From: Endomicrobium proavitum
GTDB taxonomy: Bacteria; Elusimicrobiota; Endomicrobiia; Endomicrobiales; Endomicrobiaceae
Reading direction: 5' to 3'
Assembly: GCF_001027545.1 (NCBI RefSeq)
Contig: NZ_CP009498.1
Span: 124,001-188,000, forward strand
Length of the DNA: 64,000 nt
The number at the start of each line of letters is the position of its first letter. Within the stretch, counting starts at the first letter, position 1. Shown piece after piece: positions 46,645-56,082 of the stretch. Below the pieces are notes generated by a model. It worked only from the letters and a program-made list of their open reading frames with translations, did not search any database and was not told the origin of the DNA. A program made the position numbers and the translations under genes.

Positions 46645-47616
46645 ATGAAAATTAAAATAGGGAATGTAACGCTTGATAATAATATAGTTCTTGCGCCTAT
46701 GGCGGGAATAAGCGATTTTCCCGTAAGACTCTTGGCGAAAGCCGGAGGAGCGGGCCTTGTATATACCGAGATGGTTTCCGCTAAAGCTTTACTTCACGCC
46801 GACGCAAAAACAAGAAAACTTCTTTACAGCGAGAAAAAAGAAAAGCCGGTTGCCGCGCAAATTTTTGGGGCAGACGCTTACAGCATGGGCGAAGCCGCAA
46901 AAATAATAAGCGGTTTAGGCGCTGATATAATTGACATAAATTTAGGATGCCCTGTTAAAAAAATTGCAAAAGCCGGAGCGGGGGCAAAGCTTTTATCAAA
47001 CGCGTCGCTTGTGGCGAAAATTCTTGAAAGCGTAGTTGCAAATTCAAGCGTTCCGGTGACGGTTAAAATAAGAATAGGTCTTGTTCCCGGGCAAAATGTG
47101 GCTCCTGAAATTATAAAAATAGCGTATGAAGCAGGTATAAAAATGGTTGCCGTCCATGCGCGTCCCGCCTCGCAGGGACATTCGGGAGATCCTGATTTAG
47201 ACGCTTTTGCGAAATCCTGCGACGGGGCAAAAATTCCCGTTTTTGGAAACGGCGGTATTACGGACGAAGAAACGGCGGAAAAATTTTTAAATATTTCAAA
47301 CTGTTGTGGAATTATGATAGGACGCGGGGCGATAGGTAATTACGATATTTTTAAAAGGCTTGAAAAGTATTTTGCTTCCGGTAAAATACAAAAAATCCCT
47401 TCTGCAAAAAAGAAAATATCATGGTTTAAACGCCACGCAAAACTTTCCGTTAAACATTACGGCGAGAAAAGAGGTTTTGTGCTTATGAGAAAAACCGCTC
47501 AATATTATATAAAAGGGCTTCCCGAAGCCTCAAAAATAAGAGATATGTTTAATAAAATTGAAACGTTTAAAGAGTTTGATAAAGTTTTAGAGATTTTAGA
47601 AAATTCTGCAAAATGA
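46645..47616 (+). CDS. dus: tRNA-dihydrouridine synthase (Dus)
   Basis: FMN enzyme reducing uridines in tRNA D-loops. 323 residues. APMAGISDFPVRLLA at the start, INLGCPVKKIAKAGAGA with the catalytic Cys, and VHARPASQGHSG and FGNGGI for FMN and substrate contacts. DusB-type by general appearance. It starts 9 bases after tsaD, placing two tRNA modification genes together. Confidence 0.95.
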   Translation: MKIKIGNVTLDNNIVLAPMAGISDFPVRLLAKAGGAGLVYTEMVSAKALLHADAKTRKLLYSEKKEKPVAAQIFGADAYSMGEAAKIISGLGADIIDINLGCPVKKIAKAGAGAKLLSNASLVAKILESVVANSSVPVTVKIRIGLVPGQNVAPEIIKIAYEAGIKMVAVHARPASQGHSGDPDLDAFAKSCDGAKIPVFGNGGITDEETAEKFLNISNCCGIMIGRGAIGNYDIFKRLEKYFASGKIQKIPSAKKKISWFKRHAKLSVKHYGEKRGFVLMRKTAQYYIKGLPEASKIRDMFNKIETFKEFDKVLEILENSAK

Positions 47617-47622
47617 TATAAT
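47614..47622 (+). promoter_or_regulatory. Likely extended -10 promoter of glgP
   Basis: TGATATAAT: a TGn extended -10 with a perfect TATAAT (47617-47622), overlapping the dus stop codon. No -35 box stands out. The leader would be about 20 bases with AAGGAG before ATG 47649. Confidence 0.5.
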
Positions 47623-47648
47623 TTACAAAATGCATTTAAGGAGTATTT

Positions 47649-50252
47649 ATGAATAAAGATTTATTTAACGAAAATCAGGAAACTTTTGTTTCTCCAAACG
47701 CTAAAGCTTTTGTAGTTGTGCCTAATCTTCCGGAAATTCTTTCTCCGCTTCTTGCCATAGCAAATAACGTTTGGTGGTGCTGGAACTCCGACGCCGTAGA
47801 ACTTTTCAGAAGACTTGACAGAGATTTGTGGGAAGAAACTTATCATAATCCTAAAGCTATGCTTGGCATGATAAAACAGGAAACTCTCGCCGCGCTTTCC
47901 GAAGACGACAGTTTTGTGTCTCACATGGAAAGAGTAAAAGGCGAACTTGATAAATATATGTCCATGAATACTTGGTATCACGATTCGTGTTCGGATTACG
48001 CCGATATGAAATTTGCGTATTTCTCCACGGAGTTTGCAATACATGAAAGCCTTCCGATTTATTCCGGCGGGCTTGGAATTTTATCGGGCGACCACTTAAA
48101 ATCCGCAAGCGATATGGGTTTGCCGCTTGTGGGCGTAGGACTTCTTTACAGATACGGATATTTTAAACAGTATTTAAATTCCGACGGAATACAGCAGGAA
48201 GAGTATAACGAAAATCATTTTGAGCTTATGCCTCTTGAGCTTGTTAAAGATAAAAAGAACGAACCGCTTATAATAACCATAGATATTCCTAAAGAAAAAA
48301 TTTCCGCGCGGGTTTGGAAGCTTCAAGTCGGAAGAGTTCCTCTGTATCTTTTGGATACCGATTTCAGTAAAAATTCAAAAGAGGTAAGAGAGATAACCGG
48401 CGAGCTTTACGGCGGCGATAGAAATATGCGCATTCGTCAAGAAATTTTGCTTGGCGTGGGCGGAGTAAAACTTCTTAAAGCTTTAAATATAGACCCGGGC
48501 GTAATACATATTAACGAAGGTCATTCGGCTTTTTTGCTTCTTGAAAAAATGAGGGAGTACATAGAAGACGAAGGGCTTTCTCAGGCAGAAGCGTTCCAGC
48601 TTGTGCAAAGCGGATGCGTGTTTACAACGCACACGCCTGTTCCGGCGGGAAATGAAATTTTCGGCGCGGATCTTGTTACAAGATATTTTGAACCGATGTA
48701 TAAAAAACTGGGTTTTTCCGCAGAACAATTTTTAGCGCTCGGATCGTTTCCGGCAAAAAATTTGAAGATGGGAAATCCTTCGGATTTTTCTATGACCATT
48801 CTTGCTTTGAAAATGACAAACAAAGCAAACGGCGTCAGCAGACTTCACGCTACCGTTGCAAGAGAAATGTGGTCGGGCATATGGCCGGGTTTGCCCAGAA
48901 AAGAAATTCCGATAACGCACATAACAAACGGCATACATACAAATACGTGGATATCTTACGAGTTTGCCGGACTTTTTGACAGATATCTCGGCGCGGCGTG
49001 GAAAGACGAGCCGGCGGATCATACAATATGGCAGAGAGTGGCTCATATTCCCGATGCGGAACTTTGGAGAAGTCATGAAAGAAGAAGAGAAAGGCTTGTG
49101 TCTTTTGCCAGAGCGCGCCTTAAACACCAGCTTAAGCGCAGAGGTCTTTCCGAAATTATGTCAAGTTACGCCGACGAAGTTTTAGATCCGGAAGCGCTCA
49201 CAATAGGTTTTGCGAGAAGATTTGCTTCCTATAAACGCGGCAATTTAATTTTTAAAGATTTGGAAAGAATTAAAAAAATTATTACCAGCAAGGAACACCC
49301 CGTCCAAATTATTATCGCCGGAAAAGCGCATCCGCAAGACGGCGTTGGAAAAGAAATAATAAAACAGATAGTAAGCCTTGCAAACGATCCCGAACTTAAA
49401 TATAAAGTAGTGTTTTTGGAAGATTACGATATGAATGTGGCGCACTATCTTGTGCAGGGCGCCGACATATGGCTTAATAATCCTCTGCGTCCGGAAGAAG
49501 CGTCGGGAACGAGCGGTATGAAAGCCGCGGTTAACGGAGCTTTAAATTTCAGCGTTTTAGACGGCTGGTGGTGCGAAGGATATAACGGTGACAACGGTTG
49601 GACTATAGGTTCTATAGACGAATATTCCGACAGAGAGTATCAGGACGAAGTTGAAAGCAAAGCCATTTACGACACTCTTGAAAAAGAAATTGTTCCGCTG
49701 TTTTACGCCAGAGGCATAGACGGCATTCCAAGAGGCTGGACAAAGAAAATGAAAATGTCCATGCAAACGCTCGGACCCGTTTTCAACACAAACAGAATGA
49801 TTGAAGAGTATGCTAAAAAGTTTTATATAACTTCGGCGCTTTCGCATGAAAAATTGAAAAAAAATAAATTTGAAGCGGCTAAAAAGAAAGCCCAGTGGCT
49901 TATAAACGTGCGCAACAACTGGAAAGACGTTCACGTCGTAAAAGTTGAAGATAACATAAACGGCGAAATAAGCGTTTTCGGCGATATGTCTGTTACAGCG
50001 AGGGTTTATATAGGCTCTTTAAATCCTGAAGACGTCAGCGTTCAAATTTTCAGCGGTTTTATAAATTCAAAGCAAGTTGTAAGCTCTCAAGAAACTTATG
50101 AAATGAGGCTTGTTTCAAAAGAAGGCAACGATTTTATTTTTGAAGGGAAGGTTTTTGCCGACAAAGTCGGACGCTGCGGATATACCGTTAGAATTCTTCC
50201 GCAATGCGGCGGAGAAGTGCAGTATATATCCGAACTTATAAAATGGCAATGA
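47649..50252 (+). CDS. glgP: Alpha-glucan (glycogen) phosphorylase, GT35 with N-terminal DUF3417
   Basis: Releases glucose-1-phosphate from glycogen. 867 residues. The N-terminal DUF3417-type region has NVWWCWNSDAVELFRRLD. Catalytic features: SGGLGILSGDHLKSASDMG, HINEGHSAF, THTPVPAGNE, and the pyridoxal-phosphate region EASGTSGMKAAVNGALN. The C-terminal ~110 residues form an extra beta domain. It is the counterpart of glgA at 40.5 kb. Confidence 0.96.
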   Translation: MNKDLFNENQETFVSPNAKAFVVVPNLPEILSPLLAIANNVWWCWNSDAVELFRRLDRDLWEETYHNPKAMLGMIKQETLAALSEDDSFVSHMERVKGELDKYMSMNTWYHDSCSDYADMKFAYFSTEFAIHESLPIYSGGLGILSGDHLKSASDMGLPLVGVGLLYRYGYFKQYLNSDGIQQEEYNENHFELMPLELVKDKKNEPLIITIDIPKEKISARVWKLQVGRVPLYLLDTDFSKNSKEVREITGELYGGDRNMRIRQEILLGVGGVKLLKALNIDPGVIHINEGHSAFLLLEKMREYIEDEGLSQAEAFQLVQSGCVFTTHTPVPAGNEIFGADLVTRYFEPMYKKLGFSAEQFLALGSFPAKNLKMGNPSDFSMTILALKMTNKANGVSRLHATVAREMWSGIWPGLPRKEIPITHITNGIHTNTWISYEFAGLFDRYLGAAWKDEPADHTIWQRVAHIPDAELWRSHERRRERLVSFARARLKHQLKRRGLSEIMSSYADEVLDPEALTIGFARRFASYKRGNLIFKDLERIKKIITSKEHPVQIIIAGKAHPQDGVGKEIIKQIVSLANDPELKYKVVFLEDYDMNVAHYLVQGADIWLNNPLRPEEASGTSGMKAAVNGALNFSVLDGWWCEGYNGDNGWTIGSIDEYSDREYQDEVESKAIYDTLEKEIVPLFYARGIDGIPRGWTKKMKMSMQTLGPVFNTNRMIEEYAKKFYITSALSHEKLKKNKFEAAKKKAQWLINVRNNWKDVHVVKVEDNINGEISVFGDMSVTARVYIGSLNPEDVSVQIFSGFINSKQVVSSQETYEMRLVSKEGNDFIFEGKVFADKVGRCGYTVRILPQCGGEVQYISELIKWQ

Positions 50253-50254
50253 AA

Positions 50255-50310
50255 AAGAAGATGAGATGTTAGGAAGATAGGAAGTTAAGTAACGGCGAGC
50301 TATATGGAGT
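50255..50310 (+). repeat. Purine-rich degenerate intergenic repeat
   Basis: GATGAGATGTTAGGAAGATA followed by GGAAGTTAAGTAACGGCGAG. It resembles the repeats at 29990-30030 (inverted) and 36095-36140. The region up to 50372 otherwise holds nothing recognisable. Confidence 0.5.
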
Positions 50311-50372
50311 AGTAAGGAGTAAATTTTGTTAATTCCGCTTTTTACTATTTATATTTCACTTTGTGTTTAAAA

Positions 50373-51047
50373 ATGAGCTATGAATTTTTAATATTTGATT
50401 TAGACGGGACGCTTGTAGATTCGCAATACGATTTGACTACGGCCGTAAATTTAATGAGGAAAGATTTTGGACTTGCGCCTTTTCCCGTTGAAAAAGTCAG
50501 TTCGTATCTCGGAAGCGGCGTGAATGCTTTAATAGCAAAAGTTTTGCCTGAAAAGCCAGATAATGTAAATGAAGCGCTAAGGCTTTTTACGGAGCATTAC
50601 AAAAAGCATTTGCTTGACACTACAAAACTTTACGATGGCGTTAAAGAAACTCTTGAAAAATTAAAAGATAAAAAAATAGCGTTGCTTTCAAATAAAACAG
50701 AAATTTTTTGCAGAGAAATTTTAACCCGTTTGGACATTGCAAAATATTTTTGCGAAATTTTCGGCGGAGATAGTGCCGGCGTAAAAAAACCAGATCCGAA
50801 ACCTATTTTAGATTTAATAAAACTTAGCAACGCAGATGCGCGTAAAACGGTTATGATAGGCGACAGTGCGAACGATTTTAAGGCGGCAAAATCTGCAAAC
50901 GTAGATTCTATAGCGGTTTCATACGGATATTTAAATTTAGAGGGAATAAAAACTTTTTCTCCGACCTACATAGTTAATAAGTTTGACGAAATAATAAAAA
51001 TAACAGAGAAGCAAGGAGGGAAGAGTGTTTATAGTAAAAATACTTAA
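50373..51047 (+). CDS. HAD-family phosphatase, phosphoglycolate phosphatase-like
   Basis: 224 residues. HAD motif I is FDLDGTLVDS at residues 6-15; motif II is ALLSNK; motif III is KKPDPKP and motif IV is MIGDSANDF. The helical cap after motif I fits the Gph type. Substrate is not certain: family members dephosphorylate phosphoglycolate, PPi or sugar phosphates. ATG 50373 is chosen over an upstream in-frame start at 50361; no clear ribosome site. The end overlaps the next gene by 23 bases. Confidence 0.85.
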   Translation: MSYEFLIFDLDGTLVDSQYDLTTAVNLMRKDFGLAPFPVEKVSSYLGSGVNALIAKVLPEKPDNVNEALRLFTEHYKKHLLDTTKLYDGVKETLEKLKDKKIALLSNKTEIFCREILTRLDIAKYFCEIFGGDSAGVKKPDPKPILDLIKLSNADARKTVMIGDSANDFKAAKSANVDSIAVSYGYLNLEGIKTFSPTYIVNKFDEIIKITEKQGGKSVYSKNT

Positions 51048-51525
51048 AGATATTTTTAAAGTTCTTCAAACCGACGTGTCACCCAATCAGGTTGCGTTCG
51101 GCGCGGCGTTAGGAATTTTTCTCGGTTTTGTTCCCGGAGTTTTGTGGAAGTGCATATTTTTCTTTTTAATAATGATACTGCGCGTAAATATCGGCGCGGC
51201 GTTTGTTTCGTGGACGGTGTTCGGGCTTGTAGGTCTTTTGTTAGATCCGATAGCGGATAAAATAGGGTACTTTATTTTAAATTTAGGTTTTCTTTTTAAT
51301 TTATTTACTTCGCTTTATAACGCAGATATTGTTCCGTTTACAAAATTCAACAACACGGTGGTTATGGGCAATCTTGCCCTTGGCGTTATTCTTTTTTACC
51401 CTGCGTATTTCTTCTCGAAAAAATTCATACTTTATTACAGATCTCACTGGCGTGAAAAAATTGCCAAATGGAGAATAGTAAAACTTCTTACGGCAAGCTC
51501 AATTTCTTACACGATTTTTAAATAG
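51025..51525 (+). CDS. TIGR03546-type membrane protein (DUF2062-like)
   Basis: 166 residues from GTG 51025 behind GGAGG. It has an amphipathic start, then VSPNQVAFGAALGIFLGFVP, as in DUF2062 proteins, and three to four helices. It is paired with a large AsmA-like protein downstream, a two-gene unit known in diverse outer-membrane bacteria as TIGR03546/TIGR03545, function unknown. Family assignment is from memory of those models. Confidence 0.7.
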   Translation: MFIVKILKDIFKVLQTDVSPNQVAFGAALGIFLGFVPGVLWKCIFFFLIMILRVNIGAAFVSWTVFGLVGLLLDPIADKIGYFILNLGFLFNLFTSLYNADIVPFTKFNNTVVMGNLALGVILFYPAYFFSKKFILYYRSHWREKIAKWRIVKLLTASSISYTIFK

Positions 51526-51536
51526 GCGGTATAAAA

Positions 51537-53441
51537 ATGAAAATATTCAGAACGGCTTTTGTAATTCCTGCTGTTATAATAGTAGTTTTAGTGTGGGTTT
51601 TCTTCGCGTTTTATTTTGATTTCTATTTAAAGAAAGGAATTATTGCCGGCGGCGAAGCGGCGTTTGGCGCGAAAGTTGAAATAGGCTCTCTTAACACTAC
51701 GTTTACAAAACTTTCAATAAATATAAACGCAATGAAAATAGGCGATAAAGACGACGAGTTTAAAAATCTTGCCGATATTGACAATATAAATTTTAAAGTC
51801 AGATTTATTCCTCTTTTGTCAAAGAAAGTGATAATAGACAACATGAGCGTTAGCGGGTTTAAATGGTCAACCGCAAGGAAAACTTCGTGCAAGCTTCCGG
51901 AAAAAAAGAAGAAGAAGAAGTCCGATGAAAACAGCTTGCTTGCCAAAACCATGAAACAGATAAAAGATAAATCCGAAGCGGAATATAACGCATTGCCGTC
52001 AGTGCAAAAATTCGGCGAAATACAAGAGCAGATAAAGGATTTTTCGCCGGAAGGCGCTATAGATATGGCGGGCATAAAATCCGTCGGCAAACTTAAAGAT
52101 TCTTATGTTGGCTTAATGGGTAAATACGATTCTTACTCAAAAACCGTAAACGGTCTTGACACTCAAAAGCAGATTGATTCCGTAAAAGAATCTATAGATA
52201 AACTTTCAAAAATAAGCGTTAAAACTCCGGCGGACATTGCTGTTTTGCGCGAAAATATTACGCTTCTTAACGAACAAAGAAAATCGCTTGAAACCACATA
52301 TAACGATTTAAAAAATGTGCAAGCAGGTTTGTCAAAAGATATTGCAGACCAGCAGAAAGCGCTTAAAGATGTAAATGCGCTGATAAATCAAGACGTTGAC
52401 AATATAGCTTCAAAACTATCTATTCCGTCGCTTGATTTTAAAAATGTCAGCAGAACGCTTTTCGGCGATGTGTGGGTAAATAAAGTTGACTCTGTTCTCT
52501 ATTATATGAGTATAGCCAGAAAGTATATGCCGCAAAAATCCGAAGAAGATAAGAAAAAAGCTCAAGCGCAGGAAAGATTAAAAGGAAGAGAAATAACTTA
52601 TCCTTTGAAGGGAACGCTTCCGTCTTTTTGGATAGCAAATATTTCCATGTCGGGAACATCCGGCGGAGAAGGTAAAGATATTCCAAACCCCGTAAGCTTT
52701 AGAGGCGTTGTGCAAAATATAACTTCCGATCAAAAACTTATAGGTAAAGCCATGACTTTTGAGCTTTACGGAGATAATACAAACCAAACTTTTAAAATCA
52801 ACGGCAAGTTTGACCGTCTTGGAAATGTCGCGCAAGATGTTATAACGGTTGTTATGGACGGCGTAGATGCCGCCGCTCTTGGGGTTGCGGATACGGATTA
52901 TACGCCTTCGTTTGCAAAAGCGAAAGCTAAAATTAATGCGGAATTTGCTTTGAAAGGAAACGATTACACAACTAAAGCCGGAGTTGTTGTTACGGGTTTA
53001 ACTTATGACGCGGCTTCTAAAAATTTTAGCGGCGCCAACGCAGCTACCGTAAAATATGTAAACGCTTTGTGGAACGGCATAGATTCCGTAAGCGTTCAGG
53101 CGAAAACGGAAATTATTGAAAATAAAGGTTTTAACATGAGTTTCACTTCCAACATAGATTCTCTACTTGGTTCAAGATTTTCAAATATTATAAACTCTGC
53201 CGCAGGAGACGTAAAAGATAAAATAAGACAGGAAGTTACAAGCTATGTAAACGATCAGAAAAAAGTTCTTCAGTCTGATGCGGATAAATATAAATCCGGA
53301 CTTCAGTCGGAACTTGAGCCGAAACTCAGAGATGTTCAGAAACAAATTGACGATGCGAAATCGTTGATAGCGCAGAAAGAAAACGAGATTAAAAAACAAG
53401 CCGTTTCTTCTTCAGGGCTTGGGTCTTTGTTTTCAAAATAA
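51537..53441 (+). CDS. TIGR03545-type envelope protein (AsmA-like)
   Basis: 634 residues. One N-terminal helix (about 5-28) anchors a long periplasmic part. Residues 35-115 look AsmA-like (FGAKVEIGSLNTTFTKLSI). A Lys-rich loop (about 122-130), a helical/coiled-coil region (about 135-300), a beta-rich region with lipoprotein-free strands (about 360-540), and a terminal coiled coil follow. The architecture suggests bridging or lipid-handling between the membranes, but that is inference. It follows its partner by 11 bases; terminator downstream. Confidence 0.72.
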   Translation: MKIFRTAFVIPAVIIVVLVWVFFAFYFDFYLKKGIIAGGEAAFGAKVEIGSLNTTFTKLSININAMKIGDKDDEFKNLADIDNINFKVRFIPLLSKKVIIDNMSVSGFKWSTARKTSCKLPEKKKKKKSDENSLLAKTMKQIKDKSEAEYNALPSVQKFGEIQEQIKDFSPEGAIDMAGIKSVGKLKDSYVGLMGKYDSYSKTVNGLDTQKQIDSVKESIDKLSKISVKTPADIAVLRENITLLNEQRKSLETTYNDLKNVQAGLSKDIADQQKALKDVNALINQDVDNIASKLSIPSLDFKNVSRTLFGDVWVNKVDSVLYYMSIARKYMPQKSEEDKKKAQAQERLKGREITYPLKGTLPSFWIANISMSGTSGGEGKDIPNPVSFRGVVQNITSDQKLIGKAMTFELYGDNTNQTFKINGKFDRLGNVAQDVITVVMDGVDAAALGVADTDYTPSFAKAKAKINAEFALKGNDYTTKAGVVVTGLTYDAASKNFSGANAATVKYVNALWNGIDSVSVQAKTEIIENKGFNMSFTSNIDSLLGSRFSNIINSAAGDVKDKIRQEVTSYVNDQKKVLQSDADKYKSGLQSELEPKLRDVQKQIDDAKSLIAQKENEIKKQAVSSSGLGSLFSK

Positions 53442-53456
53442 ACGGCAGACTTTATA

Positions 53457-53494
53457 AAACGGGGCGTCTTTGAAGAAAGACGTCCCGTTTTTTT
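53457..53494 (+). terminator. Rho-independent terminator after the TIGR03545-type gene
   Basis: Stem of about 15 bases with one G-T pair (AAACGGGGCGTCTTT with AAAGACGTCCCGTTT), loop GAAG, then a T run. It isolates the copper operon downstream. Confidence 0.9.
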
Positions 53495-53503
53495 TATTTA
53501 CTC

Positions 53504-53538
53504 TTGATACCCCAATGGGGTATATACTATAATATAAT
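53504..53538 (+). promoter_or_regulatory. CsoR-type operator within the copA promoter
   Basis: Perfect palindrome ATACCCC-AAT-GGGGTAT (53507-53523), the known form of CsoR operators. It lies between TTGATA (53504-53509) and TATAAT (53528-53533, 18-base spacer), so a bound repressor would block polymerase. copA ATG 53540 is 6 bases after the -10, so the mRNA is probably leaderless. Confidence 0.88.
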
Positions 53539-53539
53539 C

Positions 53540-55741
53540 ATGAAAGAAAAATATAACATAACGGGAATGAATTGCGCCGTTTGCAGCGGGCATGTTCAAA
53601 AAGCCGTATCAAAACTTATCGGGGTTAAAAACGCCAAGGTAAACTTGTTGCAAAATTCCATGTCTGTGGAATATGACGAAAGTAAAACCGGAAAAGAAAT
53701 TATAATACAAGCTGTTAAGAAAGCCGGATATGGCGCTTCTTTGCAAGCTTATGTTTCCCAAGCCAATACTGTTGAACTTGCCGAAACCGAGAAAACAAAA
53801 AAACAGCTTGTATGGTCCGTAATATTTTTAATTCCGCTTTTATATTTATCTATGGGGCACATGGTTGGGCTGCCGGAATTGAATTTGCTCTCTTCGCATC
53901 ATAATTTTTTGTATTTTGCTCTTGCCCAGTTTTTGCTTGCGCTTATCATAGTTTTTATAAATAGAAATTATTTTCAAAGAGGTTTTAAAAGTTTAATAAA
54001 TTTAAATCCTACGATGGATTCTCTTATAGCTATAGGTTCGTCGGCGGCTGTAATTTACGGAATCTATTCTATTGTAAAAATATTCGCAGATAATGCGGCG
54101 GCTCATTTTGATTTGTATTTTGAATCTGCCGGAACAATTCTTACTTTTATTACAATCGGCAAATTTTTTGAAGCGCGTTCAAAAGTAAAAACCAACGACG
54201 CTGTGAAAAGTCTTATTAAACTTGCGCCTAAAACCGCGCTTTTGGATAAGGGCGGGAAAGTAATAGAAATAGCCGCTGAAGATATATCTGTAGGCGATAT
54301 TCTAATAGTTAAGTCGGGAAGCGCCGTTCCGGCGGACGGCGTAATTACGGAAGGTTCGGCTTTTATAGACGAGTCGTCTATTTCCGGAGAAAGCGTTCCC
54401 GTTGAAAAAATAAAGAGCGGTAAAGTAACCGGCGCAACAATAGTTAAATCCGGATATTTTAAAATGAAAGTTTTGCGCATAGGCAAGGATACGGTTTTGT
54501 CTCAAATTATTAAGCTTGTTGAAGAAGCGGGTTCAAGTAAAGCAGACATAGCTAGACTTGCAGATAAAGTAAGCGCGGTTTTTGTGCCGGTTGTAATTGT
54601 AATTGCATTGGCGGCATTTGCCGCATGGCTTATAATCGGCGCGGGTATAGAGTTTGCAGTTTCCATAGGAATTGCAGTTTTGGTGATAAGCTGTCCTTGC
54701 GCTTTGGGGCTTGCAACTCCTACGGCTATAATGGTGTCTATGGGCGTAGGCGCCAAACGCGGAATTCTTTTTAAAAACGCGCAAAGTCTTGAAACCGCCC
54801 GCTTAATAAACGCTGTAATTTTAGATAAAACGGGAACTCTTACCGACGGCAAATTAACCGTAAGCGGAATTTATCCGTATGAAAAAACATCGGCTAAAAA
54901 ACTTTTATCCGTTGCGGCGTCCGTTGAAAGTTTGTCCGAACATCCTCTTGCAAACGCCGTAATGCGTAAAGTTGCAAAACTTAAAATTTCTTATGCAAAG
55001 GCGCGCAAATTTTTTCAAATTCCCGGAAGAGGCGTTAAAGCTGTTGTCGGCGGAAAAACTGTTCTTGCCGGAAATGCCGCGTTTATGAAAGATGAAAAAA
55101 TAAAATTTAAAAATGCAGCCGATGTAAAGGGAACGTCTTTATTTTTTGCGGAAAATAAAGTTTTTCTCGGAGTTATAACTTTTTCGGATTCCGTTAAACG
55201 CGAAAGCGCAAATGCCGTTAAAAAACTTAAATCTTTAGGATTAGACGTAGTTTTGCTTACGGGAGATAACAAATACAGCGCAAATGCCGCTGCAAAGCAG
55301 GCGGGTATAGATAAAGTAATTTACGGGGTTTTGCCGGCAGATAAAGAAAAATATGTGAGAAGTTTGCAGGCTGAAAATAAAAAAGTTGCCATGGTGGGCG
55401 ACGGAGTAAATGACGCGCCGGCGTTAACTGCCGCGGATTTGTCAATAGCCATAGGCGCGGGTACGGATATTGCAATAGACAGCGCGCAGGTTGTTCTTAT
55501 AAAAAACGATTTAAACGATGTTGCTGCAGTTATAACTCTTTCAAAAGCAACTGTAAAAAATATAAAGCAGAATTTGTTTTGGTCGTTTTTTTATAATGCA
55601 TGCGGCATTCCTCTTGCCACCGGAGTTTTTTACGGCGTTTTGGGATGGAAATTAAACCCTATGTTTGCGGCGGCAGCTATGAGCTTATCTTCAATATTTG
55701 TAGTTACAAACGCGCTGCGTTTAAGATTTTTTAAATCATAA
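53540..55741 (+). CDS. copA: Copper-exporting P-type ATPase CopA
   Basis: Pumps Cu(I) out of the cytoplasm. 733 residues. One N-terminal heavy-metal domain with GMNCAVCSGH (C12, C15); eight membrane helices; the transport motif CPC at C385-C387; phosphorylation site DKTGTLT with D429; SEHPLANAV (HP motif of the nucleotide domain); and GDGVNDAPAL hinge. The conserved C-terminal membrane pair supports Cu(I) specificity. Start ATG 53540 lacks a ribosome site. Its regulator csoR follows 16 bases downstream. An upstream in-frame codon at 53504 would place the -35 box inside the gene and is rejected. Confidence 0.96.
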   Translation: MKEKYNITGMNCAVCSGHVQKAVSKLIGVKNAKVNLLQNSMSVEYDESKTGKEIIIQAVKKAGYGASLQAYVSQANTVELAETEKTKKQLVWSVIFLIPLLYLSMGHMVGLPELNLLSSHHNFLYFALAQFLLALIIVFINRNYFQRGFKSLINLNPTMDSLIAIGSSAAVIYGIYSIVKIFADNAAAHFDLYFESAGTILTFITIGKFFEARSKVKTNDAVKSLIKLAPKTALLDKGGKVIEIAAEDISVGDILIVKSGSAVPADGVITEGSAFIDESSISGESVPVEKIKSGKVTGATIVKSGYFKMKVLRIGKDTVLSQIIKLVEEAGSSKADIARLADKVSAVFVPVVIVIALAAFAAWLIIGAGIEFAVSIGIAVLVISCPCALGLATPTAIMVSMGVGAKRGILFKNAQSLETARLINAVILDKTGTLTDGKLTVSGIYPYEKTSAKKLLSVAASVESLSEHPLANAVMRKVAKLKISYAKARKFFQIPGRGVKAVVGGKTVLAGNAAFMKDEKIKFKNAADVKGTSLFFAENKVFLGVITFSDSVKRESANAVKKLKSLGLDVVLLTGDNKYSANAAAKQAGIDKVIYGVLPADKEKYVRSLQAENKKVAMVGDGVNDAPALTAADLSIAIGAGTDIAIDSAQVVLIKNDLNDVAAVITLSKATVKNIKQNLFWSFFYNACGIPLATGVFYGVLGWKLNPMFAAAAMSLSSIFVVTNALRLRFFKS

Positions 55742-55757
55742 AAATAAGGGGAAATAA

Positions 55758-56030
55758 ATGAAAGCCGATAAAAAGAAAGTGCTGCGTCTTTTAAATACCG
55801 CCCGAGGGCAAATAGACGGCGTAATTAAAATGATTAATGACGATAAGTATTGCGTGGATGTGGTAAATCAAATTATGGCAAGTTCGGCGATTTTAAAAAA
55901 AACCGCAAAAGATGTTTTGGAAGGACATTTAACTTCATGCGTTGCGGAATCTTTTAAAAGCGGGAAACAAAGCGACAGGGAAGAAAAGATTGAAGAGATA
56001 ATAGATATTTTTTCAAAATTAAGTAAATAA
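55758..56030 (+). CDS. csoR: Copper-sensing transcriptional repressor CsoR
   Basis: 90 residues, all helical. Cu(I) binding releases it from DNA. The ligand set is C32 (KYCVDV), H57 and C61 (EGHLTSC), the x-W-X CsoR fingerprint, and the N-terminal RLLNTARGQIDGVIKMI is the DNA-facing helix. RBS AGGGG precedes the ATG. With the operator at 53507-53523 it forms a self-contained copper-responsive unit controlling copA and itself. Confidence 0.94.
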   Translation: MKADKKKVLRLLNTARGQIDGVIKMINDDKYCVDVVNQIMASSAILKKTAKDVLEGHLTSCVAESFKSGKQSDREEKIEEIIDIFSKLSK

Positions 56031-56043
56031 ACGCTGTAAAACA

Positions 56044-56082
56044 AAAGAGCCTGAAACTTTAAAAAGTTTCAGGCTCTTTATT
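56044..56082. terminator. Bidirectional terminator between csoR and the minus-strand genes
   Basis: 17-base perfect stem (56044-56060 with 56063-56079), tiny loop. A-runs on one side and T-runs on the other allow termination in both directions. The stop codon of the convergent DJ-1-type gene lies in the hairpin. Confidence 0.88.

Noticed and set aside
53504-53539. Upstream start of copA at 53504, adding 12 residues
   Set aside because: It would place the -35 box, the CsoR operator and the -10 inside the coding sequence; homologues begin at the MKEKYNITGMNC position.
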